Below are positions 8,194 through 17,506 of a stretch of 64,000 nucleotides of DNA, piece by piece. Each line of letters starts with the position of its first letter. Position 1 is the stretch's first letter. The stretch comes from Amycolatopsis thermophila. GTDB lineage: Bacteria > Actinomycetota > Actinomycetes > Mycobacteriales > Pseudonocardiaceae. The DNA lies in the NCBI RefSeq assembly GCF_030814215.1, contig NZ_JAUSUT010000001.1, positions 3,720,001 through 3,784,000 of the forward strand, in the 5' to 3' direction. The position numbers and the translations under genes are program-made. Under the pieces are notes generated by a model. It made no database searches, was not told the origin of the DNA, and was given only the letters and a program-made list of their open reading frames with translations.

Positions 8194-8832
8194 TCAACAG
8201 TGGTTCAGCATGTCGTTCAGGGCCGCCTGCTCCGCGGTCGTCACGGAGAGCTGGTAGTAGTGCTTCACCGCGATCCAGTCGGTGGCGTAGGTGCACCAGA
8301 ACGACTCCAGCGGCGGCTTCCACTCGTCCGGCGCCTTGTCGCTCTTGGACTGGTTGACGTTGTCGGTCACCGCCCACAGCTGCGGGCGCTCCAGGTCGTT
8401 GGCGAACGCCTCGCGCTGCGCCTGGGTCCACGCCGAGGCGCCGCTGACCCAGCTCTGCGCGAGCGGCACCATGTGGTCGATGTCCACATCGGACGGGCTG
8501 GTCCACGTCGCCCCGTCGTAGGGGCTCACCCAGGTGCCCGAGGTCGGTGCGCAGTCCTTGCCCACCACCACGTTCGTGCCCGCGCGCTTGAGGACCTCCT
8601 CGCGCGTGTTGCAGGCGCCCTCGACCGTGTCCCAGTGCGGGTACTTCTCCCGCGAGTACCCGTTGAGCGTGCCCCGCGGCTTGACCGCCAGCTCGGCCAG
8701 CTGCTGCCGGGCCACGCCGGGATCGGTCCCCGGGTTCGCCTTCGACGGGGCCACCTCGCCCGACCGCCACACCACCACCAGCGCCGCGATCGCCACCACG
8801 ACGACCAACGGCAACCACATCCGCACCTTCAC
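8194..8832 (-). CDS. Secreted HNH-family nuclease (DUF1524-like)
   Basis: A 212-residue protein with an N-terminal hydrophobic anchor (WLPLVVVVAIAALVVVW) after a short basic start. It ends in an HNH-type fold: DIDHMVPLAQSW supplies the metal/catalytic histidine region, RPQLWAVTDNVNQSKSDK the Asn-bearing strand, and PPLESFWCTYATDWIAVKHYYQLSV the last helix. This is the common actinomycete secreted HNH nuclease with a GmrSD/DUF1524-like core. It likely degrades extracellular DNA or RNA. Four cysteines could form disulfides outside the cell. GTG at 8832 is taken as start; GTG at 8826 is an alternative. Confidence 0.85.
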   Translation of the reverse strand: MKVRMWLPLVVVVAIAALVVVWRSGEVAPSKANPGTDPGVARQQLAELAVKPRGTLNGYSREKYPHWDTVEGACNTREEVLKRAGTNVVVGKDCAPTSGTWVSPYDGATWTSPSDVDIDHMVPLAQSWVSGASAWTQAQREAFANDLERPQLWAVTDNVNQSKSDKAPDEWKPPLESFWCTYATDWIAVKHYYQLSVTTAEQAALNDMLNHC

Positions 8833-8899
8833 GCGCCGAGGCTATGTGATCGACTTCCGGCGGTAGGCTGCGGTCTCCGGCGTCGACGAGGAGGAGCGT

Positions 8900-10063
8900 G
8901 TGGCCGAGCGGTTCGGTGGCTACCAGAACGAGATCTACCTGCACGGACTCGGCGGGACGAAGCCGCCGTTCACGACCGACCCGACGCGGCTGGCGGAGTC
9001 GGCCCGCGAGGTGCTGACCCCGGAGGCCTACGGCTACGTCGCCGGTGGCGCGGGCTCGGGCGCCACGATGGCGGCCAACCGCGCGGCGTTCGACCGCTGG
9101 AAGCTCGTGCCGCGCATGCTCACCGACGCCACCGCGCGCGACACCTCGGCCACCGTCCTCGGCGCCGCGCTGCCCGCGCCGGTGCTGCTCGCGCCGGTGG
9201 GGGTGCAGTCGATCGTGCACCCGGACGCCGAACTGGCGACCGCGCGGGCCGCCGCGGCGCTGGGCCTGCCGATGATCCTGTCCACCGCCTCGTCGAAGAC
9301 GATCGAAGAGGTGGCCGAGGCCTCCGGCGAGGGGCCACGCTGGTTCCAGCTGTACTGGCCCGCGGATTCGGACGTCACGGCCAGCATGCTGACCCGCGCG
9401 AAGGAGGCCGGCTACACCACGCTCGTCGTCACGCTCGACACGTGGACCCTGGCCTGGCGCCCGCGTGACCTGGACGCCGCCTACCTGCCGTTCCTCACGG
9501 GCGAGGGCCTGGCCACCCCGCTGTCCGACCCGGCCTTCCGCGCGCTGCTGGACAAGGCGCCCGAGGACGACATGCCCTCGGCCATCCTGCGGTGGGTGTC
9601 GCTGTTCACCGGCACCGACCACAGCTGGGACCAGCTGCCGTTCCTGCGGGAGCACTGGGACGGCCCGATCGTGCTCAAGGGCATCCAGCACGTCGACGAC
9701 GCGCGGCGCGCGGTGGACGCCGGGGTGGACGGCATCGTGGTGTCCAACCACGGCGGCCGCCAGGTCGACGGCGCGATCGCGTCGCTGGAGGCGCTGCCGC
9801 CGATCGTCGGCGCGGTCGGCGACCGCGTCGAGGTGCTGTTCGACTCCGGCGTGCGGACCGGCGCGGACATCCTCAAGGCGCTGGCCCTGGGCGCGAAGGG
9901 CGTGCTCGTCGGACGGCCCTGGGTGTACGGGCTGGGACACGCGGGCGAGGACGGCGTGCGGCACGTGCTGCGCAGCCTGCTCGCGGACCTCGACATCAGC
10001 CTCGCCCTGACCGGTCACCGCTCGATCGGCGAGCTGGGCCCGGAGTCGCTGCAGCGGTCCTGA
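8900..10063 (+). CDS. FMN-dependent alpha-hydroxy-acid oxidase, lactate 2-monooxygenase-like
   Basis: A 387-residue TIM-barrel flavoprotein. VSNHGGRQVDG places the proton-abstracting histidine at 284, with DSGVRTGADILKALALGAKGVLVGRPW as the phosphate/FMN-binding end. The N-terminus GYQNEIYLHGLGG and the long insert around 195-225 (TGEGLATPLSDPAFRALL) resemble lactate 2-monooxygenase, which converts L-lactate and O2 to acetate, CO2 and water, more than glycolate oxidase. A nearby GGAGGAG (8889-8895) supports the GTG start. The end overlaps the convergent kinase gene by 68 bp. Confidence 0.85.
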   Translation: MAERFGGYQNEIYLHGLGGTKPPFTTDPTRLAESAREVLTPEAYGYVAGGAGSGATMAANRAAFDRWKLVPRMLTDATARDTSATVLGAALPAPVLLAPVGVQSIVHPDAELATARAAAALGLPMILSTASSKTIEEVAEASGEGPRWFQLYWPADSDVTASMLTRAKEAGYTTLVVTLDTWTLAWRPRDLDAAYLPFLTGEGLATPLSDPAFRALLDKAPEDDMPSAILRWVSLFTGTDHSWDQLPFLREHWDGPIVLKGIQHVDDARRAVDAGVDGIVVSNHGGRQVDGAIASLEALPPIVGAVGDRVEVLFDSGVRTGADILKALALGAKGVLVGRPWVYGLGHAGEDGVRHVLRSLLADLDISLALTGHRSIGELGPESLQRS

Positions 10064-10871
10064 TCACACCCAGCAGCCGCGAGGCGAGCGGCTCCTGAGG
10101 CGGACGCGTGAGGAAGTCCGCGAGCGCGAACAGGTCCAGCGCGCGGGCCGCTTCCCGCCAGCCCTCCGGCCGCGGGCCGAAGCCCTCCACAACGCCGTCG
10201 GTGAACGGGGTGTCCCCGAACCGCAGGACGTTGCCGAGATCGGTGAGCGGGCTGCCGCTGTGCGCGAACTCCCAGTCCAGCACGGTGACCCGCCAGCCGT
10301 CGCCGGTGCGGGCGGCGAGCAGGTTCTTCGGGTTGAAGTCGGAGTGCACCAGGCGCGCCTCACCGTCCGGCACCAGCGGCGCCCGTTCGCGAGCCCGCAC
10401 GAGGAGCCCGCGCACTTCCGCCTCGGTGAGCCGCCAGCCCGGATGCAGCCGCGCCAGGCAAGCCGCCACGAACACGGCGAGATCGCCCGGCATCCCGCCC
10501 AGCCGCAGCTCGTGGTCGAGGAACCAGCCCGGTCCCGTGAAGTGGATCTCGCCGATCCGGGCGAGGGTGCGCCCCGCCGCGACACCCAGCTCGCGGGCGT
10601 CGGCGGGACCCAGGCGGGACAGCAGCACCTCGGCGCTCACACCGGGCACGAACGTGGACACGGACGCGCCGTTCGTGACAGCGATCACCTCGGGCGCGAT
10701 GCCGGGCAGCAACCGGGCGAGCGCGGCCTCCACCGCGGGCCGTCCGCCCACCTTGAGCACGAACCGGTCGCCCAGCGACCAGGCCGCGTTCCGGTATCCG
10801 CCGGACAGCTGCCGCCGGGGCAGACCGCCCAGGCCCAGCTCGTCGAGCCACTCCAGGTGCGGTGCGGGCAT
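9996..10871 (-). CDS. Aminoglycoside phosphotransferase (APH)-family kinase
   Basis: A 291-residue protein of the APH/choline-kinase fold. The catalytic loop reads VHSDFNPKNLL (Asp in HxDxxxxN), followed by the metal-binding VLDWEFAHSG. The N-terminal lobe has RFVLKVGG with the nucleotide-binding lysine. Such genes are common in soil actinomycetes and phosphorylate small alcohols or antibiotics; resistance cannot be inferred from the fold alone. It converges on the lactate-oxidase-like gene (68-bp overlap) and diverges from the HrpA helicase gene with a 44-bp gap. Confidence 0.8.
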   Translation of the reverse strand: MPAPHLEWLDELGLGGLPRRQLSGGYRNAAWSLGDRFVLKVGGRPAVEAALARLLPGIAPEVIAVTNGASVSTFVPGVSAEVLLSRLGPADARELGVAAGRTLARIGEIHFTGPGWFLDHELRLGGMPGDLAVFVAACLARLHPGWRLTEAEVRGLLVRARERAPLVPDGEARLVHSDFNPKNLLAARTGDGWRVTVLDWEFAHSGSPLTDLGNVLRFGDTPFTDGVVEGFGPRPEGWREAARALDLFALADFLTRPPQEPLASRLLGVIRTAAATPGPARRSSGDRSGRG

Positions 10872-10915
10872 ATTCGCAGGCTAGCCGGATCACGCGGAGC
10901 TATCCTGGAAACCGT

Positions 10916-13900
10916 ATGTCTACGCGATCCCCCCTCGAGGACCTCCGGGCCCGGCTGCCCGGCTTGATGCTGCGCGACGAGCACCGGCTCCGCCGCCGGC
11001 TCGACGGTGCCCGCAAGGCCCGCGACCGGGACCGCGTCGCGCGGGAGATCGCCGCCGACATCGAGGCCGCCGAGGCCCGCGTCCAGCGCCGCCGGGCGCC
11101 GGAGATCCGCTACCCCGACGAGCTGCCGGTCAGCCGGCGCCGGGACGACATCGCCGCCGCGATCCGCGACCACCAGGTCGTGATCGTCGCCGGCGAGACC
11201 GGCTCGGGCAAGACCACCCAGCTGCCGAAGATCTGCCTCGAGCTGGGCCTGGGCGTGCGCGGCCAGATCGGGCACACCCAGCCGCGGCGGCTGGCGGCGC
11301 GCACGGTCGCCGAGCGCATCGCCGAGGAGCTGAAGACCGAGCTGGGCAGCACGGTCGGCTACAAGGTGCGGTTCACCGACTCCTCCGGCGACGACACGAT
11401 GGTCAAGCTGATGACCGACGGCATCCTGCTCGCCGAGATCCAGGGCGACCGGATGCTGCGCCGTTACGACACGCTCATCATCGACGAGGCCCACGAGCGC
11501 AGCCTCAACATCGACTTCATCCTCGGCTACCTCAAGCAGCTGCTGCCCAGGCGGCCCGACCTGAAGGTGATCATCACCTCGGCGACCATCGACCCGGAGC
11601 GGTTCTCGAAGCACTTCGACGACGCGCCGATCGTCGAGGTGTCCGGCCGCACCTACCCGGTCGAGGTCCGCTACCGCCCGATCGTCGACCCGGACGACCC
11701 CGAGTCGGAGGACCGCGACCAGGTCACCGCCATCGCCGACGCCGTCGAGGAGCTGTGCGCCGAGGGCCCGGGCGACATCCTCGTGTTCCTCTCCGGCGAG
11801 CGGGAGATCCGCGACACCGCCGACGCGCTGAACAAGCTGGACCTCCCGGGCACCGAGGTGCTGCCGCTCTACGCGCGGCTGTCCGCGGCCGACCAGCACC
11901 GCGTGTTCAGCCGCCACGCCGGGCGCCGGATCGTGCTCGCCACCAACGTCGCCGAGACGTCGCTGACCGTGCCGGGCATCAAGTACGTCATCGACCCCGG
12001 CACGGCGCGCATCTCCCGCTACAGCCACCGCACCAAGGTGCAGCGGCTGCCGATCGAGCCGGTGTCGCAGGCCTCGGCCAACCAGCGCAAGGGCCGCTGC
12101 GGCCGCACCTCCGACGGCATCTGCATCCGGCTCTACAGCGAAGAGGACTTCCTGTCCCGGCCGGAGTTCACCGACCCGGAGATCCTGCGCACCAACCTCG
12201 CGTCGGTCATCCTGCAGATGACCTCGCTGGGGCTCGGCGACCTGTCCGCGTTCCCGTTCGTCGACCCGCCGGACCGCCGCCAGGTCACCGCCGGCGTCCA
12301 GCTGCTGCAGGAGCTCGGCGCGCTGGCGGAGTCCACGAAGGAGCGGCGGCTCACCGAGATCGGCCGTCAGCTCGCGCAGCTGCCCGTCGACCCGCGTCTG
12401 GGCCGGATGGTGCTGGAAGGCGCGCGCACCGGGTGCGTGCGCGAGGTGATGATCATCGCCGCCGCACTGTCCATCCAGGACCCGCGCGAGCGCCCGGCGG
12501 ACAAGCAGGAGGCCGCGGCCCAGCAGCACGCCCGCTTCGCCGACAAGTCGTCGGACTTCCTGGCCTACCTGAACCTGTGGGAGTACCTGCGGGAACTGCA
12601 GAAGACGCTGTCGAACAACCAGTTCCGCAAGCGCTGCAAGGCCGAGTTCCTCAACTACCTGCGGGTGCGGGAGTGGCAGGACATCTACAGCCAGCTGCGC
12701 CAGCTCGCCAAACCGCTGGGCGTGACGCTCAACTCCGAGCCGGCCGACCCGCAGCGCGTGCACACCGCGCTGATCGCCGGGCTGCTGTCGCACATCGGGC
12801 TCAAGGACCCGGAGAAGGGCGACTACCTGGGCGCCCGCGGCACCCGGTTCTCGATCTTCCCCGGGTCGTCGCTGTTCCGGAAGCAGCCGCGCTGGGTCAT
12901 GTCCGCCGAGCTGGTGGAGACCTCGCGGCTGTGGGGCCGGGTCAACGCGCGCATCGAGCCGGAGTGGATCGAGCCGCTCGCCGGGCACGTCGTCAAACGC
13001 ACCTACTCGGAACCGCACTGGGAGCGCAAGCGCGGCGCGGTGATGGCGTCCGAGCGGGTGACGCTCTACGGGGTGCCGCTGGTGGCCGGGCGCAAGGTCA
13101 ACTACGGGCGCATCGACCCCGCGCTGTCGCGGGAGCTGTTCATCCGCCGCGCGCTCGTGGACGGCGACTGGGACACCAACCACCGGTTCTTCACGGAGAA
13201 CCGGGCCCTGCTCGACGAGGTCGAGGACCTGGAGAACCGGGCGCGCCGCCGCGACCTGCTGGTCGACGACGAGACGCTGTTCGAGTTCTACGACCAGCGC
13301 GTCGGCGACGAGGTCGTCTCCGCGCGGCACTTCGACAGCTGGTGGAAGAAGGTCCGCGGTGAGCAGCCGGACCTGCTCAACTTCGAAAAGGCCATGCTGC
13401 TCAACGAGGCCGCCGGGCAGGTGTCCGAACAGGACTACCCGGACAGCTGGACGCAGGGCTCGCTGCGGTTCCCGTTGACCTACCAGTTCGAGCCGGGCGC
13501 CGACGCCGACGGCGTCACCGTGCACATCCCGGTCGCGGTGCTCAACCAGGTGACGCCGGACGGGTTCGACTGGCAGGTGCCCGGTCTGCGCGAGGAGCTG
13601 GTGACCGCGCTGATCAAGTCGCTGCCCAAGCAGCTGCGGCGCAACTTCGTGCCGGCGCCGGACACCGCTGGGCAGGTGCTGTCCCGGGTCGGCCCGGCCG
13701 ACGGTCCGCTGCTCGACGTGCTGGCCCGCGAGCTGGAGGCGTTGCGCGGGGTGGCCGTGCCGTTCGACGCGTGGCAACTGGACGCGGTGCCCGACCACCT
13801 GCGGATGACGTTCCGGGTCGTCAACGACCGGGGCCGGAAGATCGCCGAGGGCAAGGACCTCGCGGTGCTGAAGGACGAGCTCAGCGGCGAGGTGCGGGCG

Positions 13901-14788
13901 ACGATCTCCGCCGCCGCGGACAGCATCGAGCGCGAAGGCCTGACCACGCCCGCGTTCGGGGAGCTGCCGCGGGTGTTCGCCGGGAAGCGGCGCGGGCACC
14001 AGGTCAAGGCGTACCCCGCGCTGGTCGACGAGGGCGAGACGGTCGCCGTGCGGATGCTCGACACGCCGGTGCAGCAGCGGCAGCGGATGTGGCAGGGCAC
14101 GCGCAAGCTGCTGCGGCTGAACCTGCCGTCGCCGATGAAGTTCATCAACCGCAGCCTGACCAACCAGGCGAAGCTCGCGCTCAGCCGCAACCCGCACGGC
14201 AGCGTGGCGGCGCTGCTGGAGGACTGCGTGGACTGCGCGGTCGACAAGCTGATGGCCGCCGCGGGCGGACCGGCCTGGGACGAGACCGGGTTCGCGGCGC
14301 TGCTGGACAAGGTGCGGGGCGAGCTGAACCCGACGGTGCTCGACGTGCTGTCCGAGGTCGAGAAGATCCTGACGGTGGCCAACGAGGTCGAGGCGGCGCT
14401 CGAGGGTGCCCGCGGTCCGGCGGAGTCGCTGGCCGACATGCGCCAGCAGCTGTCGCGCCTGGTGTACCCCGGTTTCGTGAGCGGCACGGGCTTCGACCGG
14501 TTGCCGCACGTGGCCCGCTACCTGCGGGGGATCGGCCGGCGGCTGGAGAAGCTGCCGTCGATGGGCGCCAAGGACGTCGAGTTGCTGCGCGACGTCGAGT
14601 GGGTGACGGGCGAGTACGAGGCGGCCGTCGCGGCGCTCCCGCCGGGTGTCGAGCCGGGGCCGGAGCTGCTGGACGTGCGCTGGATGATCGAGGAGCTGCG
14701 GGTGAGCTTCTTCGCCCAGACGCTCGGCACGGCGCACCCGGTGTCGTTGAAGCGGGTCATCCGGGCGCTGGACAAGGCCGCCGCGTAG
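10916..14788 (+). CDS. hrpA: ATP-dependent RNA helicase HrpA
   Basis: A 1290-residue DEAH-box helicase, the usual length for HrpA. Motif I is GETGSGKTT (93-101) and motif II is DEAH (190-193). SATID is motif III and the QRKGRCGRT segment is motif VI. Helicase-associated HA2 and OB domains follow, and the DUF3418 C-terminal half extends to the end. HrpA acts on mRNA and on stalled ribosomes. The ATG at 10916 matches the family N-terminus; the frame is open slightly upstream, but that extension runs into the divergent kinase start. Confidence 0.93.
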   Translation: MSTRSPLEDLRARLPGLMLRDEHRLRRRLDGARKARDRDRVAREIAADIEAAEARVQRRRAPEIRYPDELPVSRRRDDIAAAIRDHQVVIVAGETGSGKTTQLPKICLELGLGVRGQIGHTQPRRLAARTVAERIAEELKTELGSTVGYKVRFTDSSGDDTMVKLMTDGILLAEIQGDRMLRRYDTLIIDEAHERSLNIDFILGYLKQLLPRRPDLKVIITSATIDPERFSKHFDDAPIVEVSGRTYPVEVRYRPIVDPDDPESEDRDQVTAIADAVEELCAEGPGDILVFLSGEREIRDTADALNKLDLPGTEVLPLYARLSAADQHRVFSRHAGRRIVLATNVAETSLTVPGIKYVIDPGTARISRYSHRTKVQRLPIEPVSQASANQRKGRCGRTSDGICIRLYSEEDFLSRPEFTDPEILRTNLASVILQMTSLGLGDLSAFPFVDPPDRRQVTAGVQLLQELGALAESTKERRLTEIGRQLAQLPVDPRLGRMVLEGARTGCVREVMIIAAALSIQDPRERPADKQEAAAQQHARFADKSSDFLAYLNLWEYLRELQKTLSNNQFRKRCKAEFLNYLRVREWQDIYSQLRQLAKPLGVTLNSEPADPQRVHTALIAGLLSHIGLKDPEKGDYLGARGTRFSIFPGSSLFRKQPRWVMSAELVETSRLWGRVNARIEPEWIEPLAGHVVKRTYSEPHWERKRGAVMASERVTLYGVPLVAGRKVNYGRIDPALSRELFIRRALVDGDWDTNHRFFTENRALLDEVEDLENRARRRDLLVDDETLFEFYDQRVGDEVVSARHFDSWWKKVRGEQPDLLNFEKAMLLNEAAGQVSEQDYPDSWTQGSLRFPLTYQFEPGADADGVTVHIPVAVLNQVTPDGFDWQVPGLREELVTALIKSLPKQLRRNFVPAPDTAGQVLSRVGPADGPLLDVLARELEALRGVAVPFDAWQLDAVPDHLRMTFRVVNDRGRKIAEGKDLAVLKDELSGEVRATISAAADSIEREGLTTPAFGELPRVFAGKRRGHQVKAYPALVDEGETVAVRMLDTPVQQRQRMWQGTRKLLRLNLPSPMKFINRSLTNQAKLALSRNPHGSVAALLEDCVDCAVDKLMAAAGGPAWDETGFAALLDKVRGELNPTVLDVLSEVEKILTVANEVEAALEGARGPAESLADMRQQLSRLVYPGFVSGTGFDRLPHVARYLRGIGRRLEKLPSMGAKDVELLRDVEWVTGEYEAAVAALPPGVEPGPELLDVRWMIEELRVSFFAQTLGTAHPVSLKRVIRALDKAAA

Positions 14789-14827
14789 GTCGCCGGAACT
14801 GTCGGTGCCGCGGCGCACAATGGGACC

Positions 14828-16495
14828 GTGCAGGTGATCGTCGCCCGGGAGGATGAGGGTGTCTTCGTGGTGCTCGATTCCTCCGGGCGGCGTGCGCTGC
14901 CGGAGGCGGGCTTCGTCGAGTACCTGACCAGGGTCGAACGGGCGGACGCGCCGCGGTGGGTGTTCCCGTCCGTCGACCGGCTGTACCCGGTGCTGCTGCG
15001 TGCCGGGCTGCGCATCAGCCGGTGCCACGACCTGTCGCTGACCGAGGGGCTGTTGCTCGCGGCCGAGGGGAGGGCCGGTCAGCCGAAGGCGCTGCCCGCG
15101 GCCTGGGCGCGCCTCCACGGTCTGGAACCGCCGCCGGACGAGCCGTCGGCGGCCGATGCCCAGCCGGCGCTGTTCGAGACGCGCGGGTCCGGCCTGCCGG
15201 CCGGGGTGGGCGTCGCCGAGGCGGCGCGGGAGGTCCTCGCGGACCAGGACCGGCGGATGAAGCGCGTCGAGCACCCGGAGCGGTTCCGGTTGCTGGCCGC
15301 CGCCGAGTCGGCGAGCGCGCTCGTCGCGGCCGAGATGCGGGCCGACGGGTTGCCGTGGCGGGCGGACGTGCACGACGCGTTGCTGACGGAGCTGCTCGGG
15401 CCGCGGGTGCCGGCCGGTCAGCGGCCGAAGAAGCTCGTGGAGCTGGCGGCGCGGATCAGCGAGGCGTTCGGGGGCAAGGCGGTGAACCCGGACAGCCCGC
15501 AGACGATCGTGCGCGCGTTCGGGCGGGAGGGGATTTCGATCCCGTCGGCGCGGGCGCACGTGCTGCGGAAGGTCGATCACCCGGCGGTTCCGCTGCTCAT
15601 CGAGTACCGGGAACTGGCGCGCCTGCACTCGGCGAACGGGTGGGCGTGGCTGGACGAGTGGGTCGCCGAGGGGCGGTTCCGGCCGGCGTGGGTGGTGGGC
15701 GGTGTGGTGTCCGGGCGGTGGGCGAGTTCGGGCGGCGGGGCGTTGCAGATCCCGAAGACGTTGCGGGTGTGCGTGCGGGCCGATCCGGGGTGGAAGCTGG
15801 TCGTGGCCGACGCCGCCCAGTTGGAGCCGCGGGTGCTGGCGGCGTTGTCCGGGGACCGCCGGCTGGCGGAGGCTTCGGCGTCGACGGACCTGTACGCGCG
15901 GCTGTCGGAGGCGATGTTCGCGGGGACGATGAGCGCCGAGGAGGGCCGGCCGCGGGCGAAGATCGCGATGTTGTCCGCGATGTACGGCGGCACGGCGGGG
16001 GAGGCCGCGTCCCTGCTCGCCCTGCTGCGCCAACGCTTTCCGGACGCCGTGTCCTATGTGGAGCATGCGGCGCAGGCGGGCGAACGCGGTGAGCGGGTGC
16101 GCTCCCGGCTCGGCCGGGTGTCGCCCGCGCCGTCGGAAGCGTGGCGAGCCCTGACCGGCGGCGCGAACGACGACTCGGCGACGGAGAGCCGAGCCCGCCA
16201 GGCGGCCCGCAACTGGGGCCGGTTCACGCGGAACTTCGTCGTCCAGGCCAGCGCGGCCGACTTCACGGCCGTGCTGCTCGCCACCCTGCGCCGGAAGCTG
16301 CCCGAGCCCGCGCAGCTGGTCTTCTTCCAGCACGACGAGGTGATCGTGCACACGCCCGGGCAGCTGGCCGCGCAGGTGGAGGCCGCCATCGCGGAGTCGG
16401 TGGCGGAGTCCACGGCGCTCACCTTCGGCCCAGCGTGCCCCGTCCACTTCCCCATGCCCGCGGCGACAGTGACCACGTACGCCGACGCCAAGTGA
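14828..16495 (+). CDS. Bifunctional 3'-5' exonuclease/DNA polymerase (family A)
   Basis: A 555-residue PolA-like protein without the 5' nuclease domain. The polymerase motifs are present but modified. Motif A is VADAAQLEPRVLAALSGD (D328 metal ligand; the usual DYSQIELR tyrosine is absent). The fingers motif is RPRAKIAMLSAMYGG, and motif C is FFQHDEVIVHTP. The N-terminal third resembles the degenerate 3'-5' exonuclease domain of this actinobacterial subfamily. It probably serves DNA repair or an accessory role beside true Pol I. The GTG start is 39 bp after hrpA, so the two may be co-transcribed. Confidence 0.85.
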   Translation: MQVIVAREDEGVFVVLDSSGRRALPEAGFVEYLTRVERADAPRWVFPSVDRLYPVLLRAGLRISRCHDLSLTEGLLLAAEGRAGQPKALPAAWARLHGLEPPPDEPSAADAQPALFETRGSGLPAGVGVAEAAREVLADQDRRMKRVEHPERFRLLAAAESASALVAAEMRADGLPWRADVHDALLTELLGPRVPAGQRPKKLVELAARISEAFGGKAVNPDSPQTIVRAFGREGISIPSARAHVLRKVDHPAVPLLIEYRELARLHSANGWAWLDEWVAEGRFRPAWVVGGVVSGRWASSGGGALQIPKTLRVCVRADPGWKLVVADAAQLEPRVLAALSGDRRLAEASASTDLYARLSEAMFAGTMSAEEGRPRAKIAMLSAMYGGTAGEAASLLALLRQRFPDAVSYVEHAAQAGERGERVRSRLGRVSPAPSEAWRALTGGANDDSATESRARQAARNWGRFTRNFVVQASAADFTAVLLATLRRKLPEPAQLVFFQHDEVIVHTPGQLAAQVEAAIAESVAESTALTFGPACPVHFPMPAATVTTYADAK

Positions 16496-17449
16496 TGACG
16501 GCGCGGCTGTGAAGATCAAGGGCTGTCCTCGCCGGACGGCCTCAGGCGGCGGGAGGACCACCCAGCATCTTCTTGATGGCAGCGGCGTGTCCGCTGAGGC
16601 GCGGCGCTGGCGCGTCGCGCCCGTGACCCACCTGCGCCCCCGCCCGACCATCCGCGCCCACCCGCCAGCCACCCGTCCCCCATCACCGGGTGCCCCTGCC
16701 GAGCCGCCGCTGTCCCGCGTGGAACCCCGCTTAGCCGTCCCCGACCCATTACCCGAGCCACCGCGCCCCAGCATCCAGCCACCCCTGGCCCGCGACCCCA
16801 CCCGCGCCCATCACCCAGCCTCACCGTTGCGGGGCCTGGCCGGTCACCCCGCCCGGGCCGATCGTCGGGGCTCGCCGTTGCGGCGCCTGGCCCGCCACCC
16901 GCGCGCGTCCATCACCCCGGCTCACCGTCCCGGCGCCTGGCCCGTCGCGCGCGCCCGCGCCCATCACCCAGGCTCACCGTTCCGGCGCCTGGCCCGTCGC
17001 GCGCGCCCGCGCTCGTCGCCCAGTTTCACCGTCGCGGTGCCTGGCCCGTCACCTCGCGCGCGCCGATCACCCAGGCTCACCGTCCCGGCGCCCGGCCTGT
17101 CACCCCCACTCGAGCCCATGCTCACCGTCCCGGCGCCCGGCCTGTCACCCCCACTCGAGCCCATCACCCAGCCCCACCATCCCGGCGCCTGGCCTGGTCA
17201 CCCGCGCCCGCGTCCATCACCCAGGCTCACCGTCCCGGCACCCGGCCTGTCACCCCACCCGAGCCCATCACCCAGCCCCACCATCCCGGCGCCTGGCCTG
17301 GTCACCCGCGCCCGCCACCAGCTGCCGACCACCATCCAGCCACGGCGCCCACCACCCGGTCACCCGGCCCCACCGGCCGCCGCATCAGCCGAGCCCCACC
17401 AGCCGCACCCGCTCGAGCCCGCCGCTGGCGCACTACCTCGCTGGTCGGC
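16496..17449. other. Long intergenic region, mostly degenerate repeats
   Basis: About 1 kb between the polymerase and acyl-CoA synthetase genes. Open frames exist on both strands, but they are repeat-driven, lack ribosome sites and shift frame between repeat units. The first 300 bases hold C-rich sequence of similar composition but less regular. I see no convincing gene. Confidence 0.6.
16806..17313. repeat. Degenerate tandem array, about ten units of ~52 bp
   Basis: Units follow the pattern CCCATCACCCAGGCTCACCG, then a TCCCGGCGCCTGGCC core, then a GC-rich spacer (CGCGCGCGCCCGCG or ACCCCCACTCGAG). Unit length varies between about 45 and 54 bp, so no reading frame is kept. The later units alternate two variants (with CGCCCGCG or ACTCGAG/ACCCGAG ends), suggesting duplication of unit pairs. 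It is not CRISPR-like: spacers are themselves repeated. Confidence 0.8.
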
Positions 17450-17480
17450 TACTGTCCAGTAACAACACATACTGCCAGTA
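17450..17480. promoter_or_regulatory. Paired palindromes upstream of acyl-CoA synthetase
   Basis: TACTGTCCAGTA (17450-17461) and TACTGCCAGTA (17470-17480) are two inverted repeats with identical TACTG/CAGTA arms. Their centres are about two helical turns apart, and the pair lies 26 bp before the start codon. The arrangement suits a dimeric, probably TetR-type, repressor of fatty-acid genes; the regulator is not identified. Confidence 0.55.
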
Positions 17481-17506
17481 CGGCCGGCCCAATGGAGGTG
17501 CTGTCC

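Noticed and set aside
9996-10871. Aminoglycoside resistance gene
   Set aside because: The APH fold is certain but the subfamily is not; kinases of choline, homoserine or fructosamine type share the motifs.
16542-16661. Short minus-strand frame ending HAAAIKKMLGGPPAA
   Set aside because: The tail looks protein-like, but the frame is under 50 codons, has no ribosome site and no recognisable family.
10685-16801. Minus-strand open frame of about 2000 codons
   Set aside because: It is antisense to the HrpA and polymerase genes, has a low-complexity Arg/Gly/Pro-rich translation and no ribosome site. Long shadow frames are expected in GC-rich coding DNA.
16806-17313. CRISPR array
   Set aside because: Repeat units are degenerate, the spacers are themselves repeated, and no cas gene is present.
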